This document shows positions 30,877 through 35,001 of a stretch of 35,001 bases of DNA, in pieces. Every line of letters begins with the position of its first letter. Positions within the stretch are counted from its first letter, which is position 1. The notes below the pieces were generated by a model that worked only from the letters and a program-made list of their open reading frames with translations, searched no databases and was not told the origin of the DNA. The position numbers and the translations under genes are program-made. This DNA is from Alphaproteobacteria bacterium (GTDB taxonomy: Bacteria; Pseudomonadota; Alphaproteobacteria; Rhizobiales; Rhizobiaceae): contig JAHJUC010000670.1 in the NCBI GenBank assembly GCA_018829385.1, positions 1 through 35,001 of the forward strand, written 5' to 3'.

Positions 30877-31857
30877 TCAAACCGCCCGGAAGCGATCGAC
30901 CGCCGTCAGATGTTTGACAGATGGATCGGCATCCCAGCGATAGATCTCCATCCGCAGAAAATGCAGCTCCTCGTCGAGCTTCTCTTCAGGCAACTCCACC
31001 CACCAGGATTTCGGTCGCCCGTCGGAGCCGTCCGACCAGCGGTAGCCGCGCGCCTTAAGATGATCCTTCATGTCGAATGGGGAATTCTCCGCATAAATGC
31101 GGACCCGTGACCACTGGCTGGCTTGATGGAGCTCCGCAAATGGCGTTGCTATCGATCCGGGCCGTGTCTGCCCGAGAACTTCCAACAGCGCGAAACAATC
31201 GTCGACAGCGCGGTGCCCATCGTGAAAATATCCCGACTGTCCGATCAGGTCCCCGAGCTTGCTTCCCTCAAAGCCGCGCGCCGACCAATCTATCTCGGAA
31301 ACCGAACAAGCCCAGGGCTTGTTGCAAAACATCGGCGAAAATGTTTCGCAAAAGGGCCGGTCGAAACCTGCGTTGTGAGCAATGATCAGGTCAGCCGGCT
31401 CAATGAAGTATTTGAGGCGGCTAACGTCGATCGCCCGACCGGCGACCATGTCGTCGGTAATGCCGGTCAGCCGTGTGATTTCGGCTGGGATGGGAACTGT
31501 CGGCTGCTGAAGTCCGCCATAGACACCAGTGACATCGCCAATGTCACCTGCGTCATTGAAGCTGAAAGCGACTACGCCGATTTCGATGATTTCGTCGGAT
31601 CGGTAGTTGAGGCCGGTGGTTTCCGGGTCGAGAATCACTCCCTGTCGTGGAAATTCGGGTCGAGCATGCTCGACAACTGATCGGGGCGAGAGCCTTCGCA
31701 AGATGCGATAGTTTCCGGTCGCTTCCAGATGGTGGGCCATGGCCTCATCATCAGAACCAAAGCCGCCTTGTCCCCTTCCAGTAATAGCCTCCGGCTTGGC
31801 CACTTTCGTGGTGGCCGACAAAACAGGAGCTGCAAAGAAGTCGAGTTGCGAGGTCAT
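30877..31857 (-). CDS. 3'-5' exonuclease, DnaQ-like DEDDh
   Basis: A 326-residue protein with an RNase T/DnaQ exonuclease domain. Catalytic acids are visible: ILDPETTGLNYRSDEIIEIG (first D and E), LIIAHNAGFDRPF (D) and GHRAVDDCFALLEVL (H and D). The C-terminus contains a WSDGSDGRPKSWWVEL segment found in alphaproteobacterial DNA polymerase III epsilon-like proteins. The ORF track starts at 32181, but the first 108 residues are low-quality; ATG 31857 (MTSQLDFF) is the likely start, though the ribosome site is weak. It lies alone between IS debris and a divergent broken amidohydrolase. Role: DNA or RNA trimming, exact substrate unknown. Confidence 0.88.
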   Translation of the reverse strand: MTSQLDFFAAPVLSATTKVAKPEAITGRGQGGFGSDDEAMAHHLEATGNYRILRRLSPRSVVEHARPEFPRQGVILDPETTGLNYRSDEIIEIGVVAFSFNDAGDIGDVTGVYGGLQQPTVPIPAEITRLTGITDDMVAGRAIDVSRLKYFIEPADLIIAHNAGFDRPFCETFSPMFCNKPWACSVSEIDWSARGFEGSKLGDLIGQSGYFHDGHRAVDDCFALLEVLGQTRPGSIATPFAELHQASQWSRVRIYAENSPFDMKDHLKARGYRWSDGSDGRPKSWWVELPEEKLDEELHFLRMEIYRWDADPSVKHLTAVDRFRAV

Positions 31858-32101
31858 TGTATTCCGATCCGGTCGCGGCATGGTTGACGCACAATACGCA
31901 TCAGAACAGGCGCAAGCAACGACCCGCCCGATCGGGTGCACGCCGTACGGAGCCTGGGACCCCTTCATATCCCCAGCACCCCAGTGACCGGATTGCGTGT
32001 TGCATTTGCGAGCCGGAATACTGAACTTGCCCAACGTCCCACTTGACCGTAAACCCTGGGCAATTGTGATATTAACGAGCGAACGTCTTTGGAGCAGCCG
32101 G
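31858..32101. other. Divergent intergenic region
   Basis: Separates the exonuclease and the M20 fragment. A TTGACC at about 32043 with an ATATTA some 20 bases later could be a weak plus-strand promoter. No other motif or small ORF could be supported. Confidence 0.3.
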
Positions 32102-32626
32102 TTGACCCTCCCTATAGATCCAGACAGGTTCCTTGCCGACCTCCACACCCTTCGCGGTTTCGGAGCTTCAGGTGTCGCCAAGGGAGTGGCGCGGCAGGCA
32201 TATTCGGCTGCAGACGTTGCTTCCCGATCTTGGTTGGTGGATCAGTTCGCCGCAGCCGGCCTTGAGCCTGCTGTTGACCCTATAGGGAATATTTTCGGAC
32301 TGGCGGGAAGCCGCTCGCTTCTCGTTGGTTCGCACAGTGATACCCAACCGGAGGGAGGCTGGCTGGACGGTGCGCTCGGCGTAGTCGCCGGACTGGAGAT
32401 CGCACGGGCGGCGAAAGAGGCCGGTGGGCCGCCAATTTCGGTCGTATCCTTCCAGGATGAAGAGGGACGGTTTGGGGCGATTGCCGGTTCAGCCGTGTTT
32501 GCCGGCTTGCTGGCCCAAGACGAGGCGGATCAATTGGTCGATGCTGACGGCATAAGCCTCGCGGAAGCTCGACTGGCGATGAACCAATTGGTCACCGGGC
32601 CTATTGTCCGACATCAGCGCCCTTGA
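32102..32626 (+). pseudogene. M20-family amidohydrolase (allantoate/N-carbamoyl amino acid type), cut by IS3
   Basis: The first 167 or so residues of a zinc or manganese amidase. [20 protein letters not shown] gives the metal-binding histidine and aspartate and FQDEEGRFG the acidic pair, as in allantoate amidohydrolase, ureidoglycolate hydrolase and N-carbamoyl-L-amino acid hydrolase. TTG 32102 with GGAG nearby is the probable start; the track start at 31997 adds an unlikely N-terminus. Native sequence ends at 32604; the last seven residues (VRHQRP preceded by the junction codon) come from the IS end. About 60% of the protein is missing. Confidence 0.88.
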
Positions 32627-32693
32627 GACAGATTTGGTTTAATTGAGAAGAGAGGATTTTCGGCTCATCGTAGCTCACTCAAAGGAAGCGAAG

Positions 32694-33068
32694 ATGAGAC
32701 AGAAAACCGGGCCGCAGACATCGGCGGCAGAGAAGACGATCAAGGACATTCGCCGCGCGACGCGCAAACACCATTCGTCCGAGGACAAAATCCGTATCGT
32801 GCTGGAGGGCCTTCGTGGCGAGGAGAGCATTGCCGCAATCTGCCGCCGCGAAGGCATCGCCGAGAGCCTGTATTATAGCTGGTCGAAGGAATTCCTCGAA
32901 GCAGGCAAGAAGCGTCTTGCCGGTGATACTGCCCGCTCGGCAACCAGCGACGAGGTGAAGGCGCTGCGCCGTGAAAGCCGCGACCTGAAGGAGGCGCTGG
33001 CCGACCTCACCCTGGAAAACCGCCTGCTTAAAAAAAGCATGATCGGGGATGGGGGCGACGAAGAATGA
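32694..33068 (+). CDS. IS3-family OrfA
   Basis: A 124-residue DNA-binding partner of OrfB. The helix-turn-helix is IRIVLEGLRGEESIAAICRR followed by EGIAESLYYSWSKEFLEAGK, and a leucine-zipper-like helix ends it (ALRRESRDLKEALADLTLEN). ATG 32694 follows AAGGAAGCGAAG; the track's TTG start at 32643 is less likely. Its stop overlaps orfB (ATGA), consistent with translational coupling or -1 frameshifting to OrfAB. Confidence 0.92.
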   Translation: MRQKTGPQTSAAEKTIKDIRRATRKHHSSEDKIRIVLEGLRGEESIAAICRREGIAESLYYSWSKEFLEAGKKRLAGDTARSATSDEVKALRRESRDLKEALADLTLENRLLKKSMIGDGGDEE

Positions 33069-34082
33069 GATATCCTGCCACTGAAAAGCTTGAGATCATC
33101 CGGTTGGTCGAGCAGTCGCATCTGCCGGCAAGGCAGACACTCGAAAAGCTCGGCATCCCAAGGCCGACCTTCTACCGCTGGTATGATCGGTTCCTGACAC
33201 ACGGTGTCGAAGGGCTGGAAGACCGGACATCCGCGCCGTCACGGGTGTGGAACCGCATTCCTGACGATGTCAGGGATCGCATCATCGCACTCGCGCTTGA
33301 TCATGCCGATCTGTCGCCGCGCGAACTGGCCGTGAAGTTCACTGACACAGAAAGCTATTTCGTGTCAGAGGCTTCGGTCTATCGCCTGCTGAAGGCCCCT
33401 CTCAGCGATGCTTTGCATCGCTTGCCGGGCAGTGCATGACCTGATCACGTCACCAGCCTATATCGTCATCAAGGCCAACGACGCGTTCAAGGACAAGACC
33501 ACGCAGCCGAACGAGATGTGGCAGACTGACTTCACCTATCTGAAGGTCATCGGTTGGGGATGGTTCTACCTGTCGACCATCCTCGACGACTTCTCGCGAT
33601 ACATCATCGCCTGGAAGCTATGCACCAGCATGAAAGTGGACGACGTCACCGACACCCTCGACTTGGCACTGGCCGCCTCGGGCTGTGACGAGGTCAAGGT
33701 CGAACACCGCCCACGCCTGCTATCGGACAACGGTCCGTGTTACGTCGCCTCCGATCTTGGCGAATGGCTGGAGAAATACAAAATCGATCAGGTCCACGGC
33801 GCTCCCGGCCATCCTCAAACCCAGGGCAAGATCGAACGCTGGCACCAGACGCTGAAGAACCGCATCCTGCTGGAAAACTACTTCTTCCAGGAGGACCTCG
33901 AAGCCCAGATCGCGGCCTTCGTCGAGCATTACAATCATCGACGATACCACGAGAGCCTCGACAATCTCACCCCAGCCGACGTCTACTTCGGACGCGGCCA
34001 GACCATCCTGCTCGAACGTGAAAGGATCAAACGAGACACAATCAGACAGCGACGCTTGAACCACCAAGCCAAAGCAGCTTAA
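33065..34082 (+). pseudogene. IS3-family transposase OrfB, broken by a 37-base insertion
   Basis: The N-terminal frame (33065-33439) contains LGIPRPTFYRWYDRFLTHGV and ends soon after SVYRLLKA. The second frame resumes at HDLITSPAYIVIKANDAFKD and carries the DDE core: MWQTDFTYLK, PRLLSDNGPCYVASDL and HPQTQGKIERWHQTLKN, ending HHQ-like NHQAKAA. In related elements KA and HD are contiguous; here 37 extra bases (33398-33434) separate them and shift the frame. The transposase is therefore inactive unless the gap is bypassed. Confidence 0.88.
33398..33434. repeat. 37-base palindromic insertion inside orfB
   Basis: The inserted segment holds the perfect inverted repeat AGCGATGC-TTT-GCATCGCT (33404-33422), with outer GCCC and GGGC able to extend the stem. 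No second copy was noticed in the window. Compatible with a tiny REP/MITE-like element or a templated repair insertion. Confidence 0.6.
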
Positions 34083-34155
34083 ATCAACCCGCAAACCGAG
34101 CCGGAAACTCCATTCTTCCAGAGCCCCAGAAGTCTCAAATCATTCGACGACGGAC

Positions 34156-34621
34156 ACCCGTCGCAGGTCTCGGCGCAGCCTTCGAGCTTGCCGCCCGCAC
34201 GACACCACCCATCAACGACATATCGACCGATGTCGAAGATCCGCCGGTATTCTGGTTCACGATCACTCCGACGGACTACCCGGCGGCAAACGGCGAGCTT
34301 CAGCGTGCCGCTTACCCCAAGGTGCAGCCGATCGACCTACCGCTCACGTTTGAAGAGGCCCTCGCCGCGGCGCTGGCTCTCATCGAGGATCGCGGATGGG
34401 AGGTGCTTTCCGCCGACCCCGCGGAAAGCCAGATCGAAGCAATTGCAAAAAGTCACCTATTCGGCTTCGAGGACGAGGTCGCGGTGAGGATTGCCGTGAC
34501 TGACAGTGGCACCCGCATCGACATGCGCTCGCGTTCCCGCCTCGGCCAGATCGACCGCGGCGCCAACGCCCGCCGCATCGAGTCGTATCTCGCCGATCTC
34601 GAAACCCGCGCCCTGGAATGA
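34156..34621 (+). pseudogene. DUF1499-family protein, 5' end lost to the IS3 element
   Basis: An open frame continues from the IS boundary through INDISTDVEDPPVFWF and YPKVQPIDLPLTFEEALAAA to RDRGANARRIESYLADL-type C-terminal sequence, ending at TGA 34619-34621. The INDISTD and YPKVQPI motifs are typical of DUF1499. The ORF track begins only at GTG 34322, but coding sequence clearly extends upstream to the IS, where the signal or membrane N-terminus would have been. Function of the family is unknown. Confidence 0.82.
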
Positions 34622-34637
34622 AGACCTTTCAACGAAT

Positions 34638-34731
34638 CACCTGATCCTGCTCAACGACCCGCCTCACGGCACCCAGCCCAGATTCAACGGCTTGCGCATG
34701 GCCGATGCGCAGGTGAAGAACAACCCGGAGG
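34638..34731 (+). pseudogene. DsrE-family protein, N-terminal fragment cut by IS5
   Basis: The frame reads HLILLNDPPHGTQPRFNGLR and MADAQVKNNPEG, matching the LxILNDPPYGTERxxNxLRLA start of DsrE/DsrF-like sulfur-relay proteins. It ends at the IS5 boundary at 34731. No start codon is visible in this frame; an ATG at 34618 is one frame away, so a small indel may also be present. It directly follows the DUF1499 gene, so the two probably formed an operon. Confidence 0.55.
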
Positions 34732-35001
34732 GGCGTTGGTGCGCGGATCAGCTAATGAGCGGAGCTCGTTCTTTGATGGGTCCGCTTATTTGGTTGCTCC
34801 CGCCGATGCTTGGTAACGAACGGATTTCGGGCGCCCGCAGGCGAGCATTCGGTTAAGAACGGCGACGCCGATCGCAGCTTCTGTCTGTTGAGCGAGGAAT
34901 GACCGAGCGCGCAAACGTGGTCCAATGACGCCTTTGTATCGACCCATCGCTGTTTCAACCAAAGCTCGTTTGCCATAGCCCGTAGATGCCTGCCATTTAA
35001 G
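34732..35001 (-). mobile_element. IS5-family copy, transposase 3' half, cut by window edge
   Basis: Begins with GGCGTTGGTGCGCGGATCAG and follows the 18360 copy to the window end, coding the C-terminal part of the same transposase on the minus strand (reading ATGRYKGVIGP-like sequence in reverse, to NRMLA). It is somewhat more diverged than the 30693 fragment. Whether this copy is complete lies outside the window. Confidence 0.85.

Larger units (their letters stand above)
32605..34155 (+). mobile_element. Complete IS3-family element, source of the ends at 4145 and 18014
   Basis: The left end TGTCCGACATCAGCGCCC (32605) and the right end, complement of TGTCCGTCGTCGAATGATTT (34155), bound 1551 bases with orfA and orfB. 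The flanking bases (CTAT left, CCCG right) show no target duplication. The genes on either side are unrelated halves, so a deletion from one end or recombination between two copies removed what lay between. Confidence 0.88.

Noticed and set aside
1-35001. CRISPR arrays, tRNA, rRNA or a replication origin
   Set aside because: No regularly spaced short repeats, clover-leaf genes, rRNA stretches, rep genes or iterons were noticed; repeated sequences are all explained by IS copies.

Overview
The window looks like an accessory region (plasmid or genomic island) of an alphaproteobacterium, probably Hyphomicrobiales or Rhodobacterales. This is judged from family resemblance only: TRAP transport with a serine-glyoxylate-type aminotransferase, Rhizobiales-like IS3/IS5/IS6/IS21 elements, and moderately high GC. 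About a third of it is insertion-sequence DNA, mostly broken, and almost every cargo block ends in a gene cut by an IS.

Layout. 1-1558: end of an IS21 element (istA tail, istB, right end), an IS3 orfB remnant and a worn IS5 remnant. 1559-3911: a chemoreceptor on the minus strand that has lost its start codon to an IS3-family fragment (3912-4145). 4104-5999: ftsH, whose last codons are supplied by the same IS end. 6015-7953: IS110 and IS6 remnants. 8037-18004: an L,D-transpeptidase, an AI-2E-transporter fragment, a periplasmic flavoprotein plus tetraheme cytochrome c, a tandem universal stress protein, and, divergently, a tight operon of a small HTH protein, a KefB-type antiporter, a CNNM/CBS protein and a P-type cation ATPase. 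18014-19912: an IS graveyard holding parts of at least six elements. 19974-30465: a catabolic island with an aminotransferase, DctPQM TRAP importer, crotonase, class III CoA-transferase and GlcG-like protein on the minus strand, and a divergent FAD/Fe-S 2-hydroxyacid oxidoreductase plus GntR regulator. 30426-35001: a resolvase fragment, IS5 ends, a DEDDh exonuclease, and an IS3 element (32605-34155) that separates a 5' piece of an M20 amidohydrolase from a 3' piece of a DUF1499 gene; a DsrE fragment is then cut by another IS5 copy.

Two functional units stand out. The first (about 4.1-18 kb) looks like a low-oxygen/stress block. FNR/FixK-type palindromes lie upstream of ftsH, of the cytochrome-flavoprotein pair, and between usp and the HTH-antiporter-CNNM-ATPase operon; the last is well placed for activation. 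Its flavoprotein resembles fumarate reductase but lacks most of the dicarboxylate-binding residues, so its electron acceptor is open. The block is bounded on both sides by inverted ends of one IS3-family element. The second unit imports an unknown organic acid, probably oxidises a 2-hydroxy acid to a 2-oxo acid (glycolate to glyoxylate is one candidate) and transaminates it. A CoA-transferase and a crotonase without the usual catalytic glutamates hint at a CoA-ester branch that I cannot name.

No tRNA, rRNA, CRISPR array or replication origin was recognised. All identifications come from reading motifs by eye; no database search was run.
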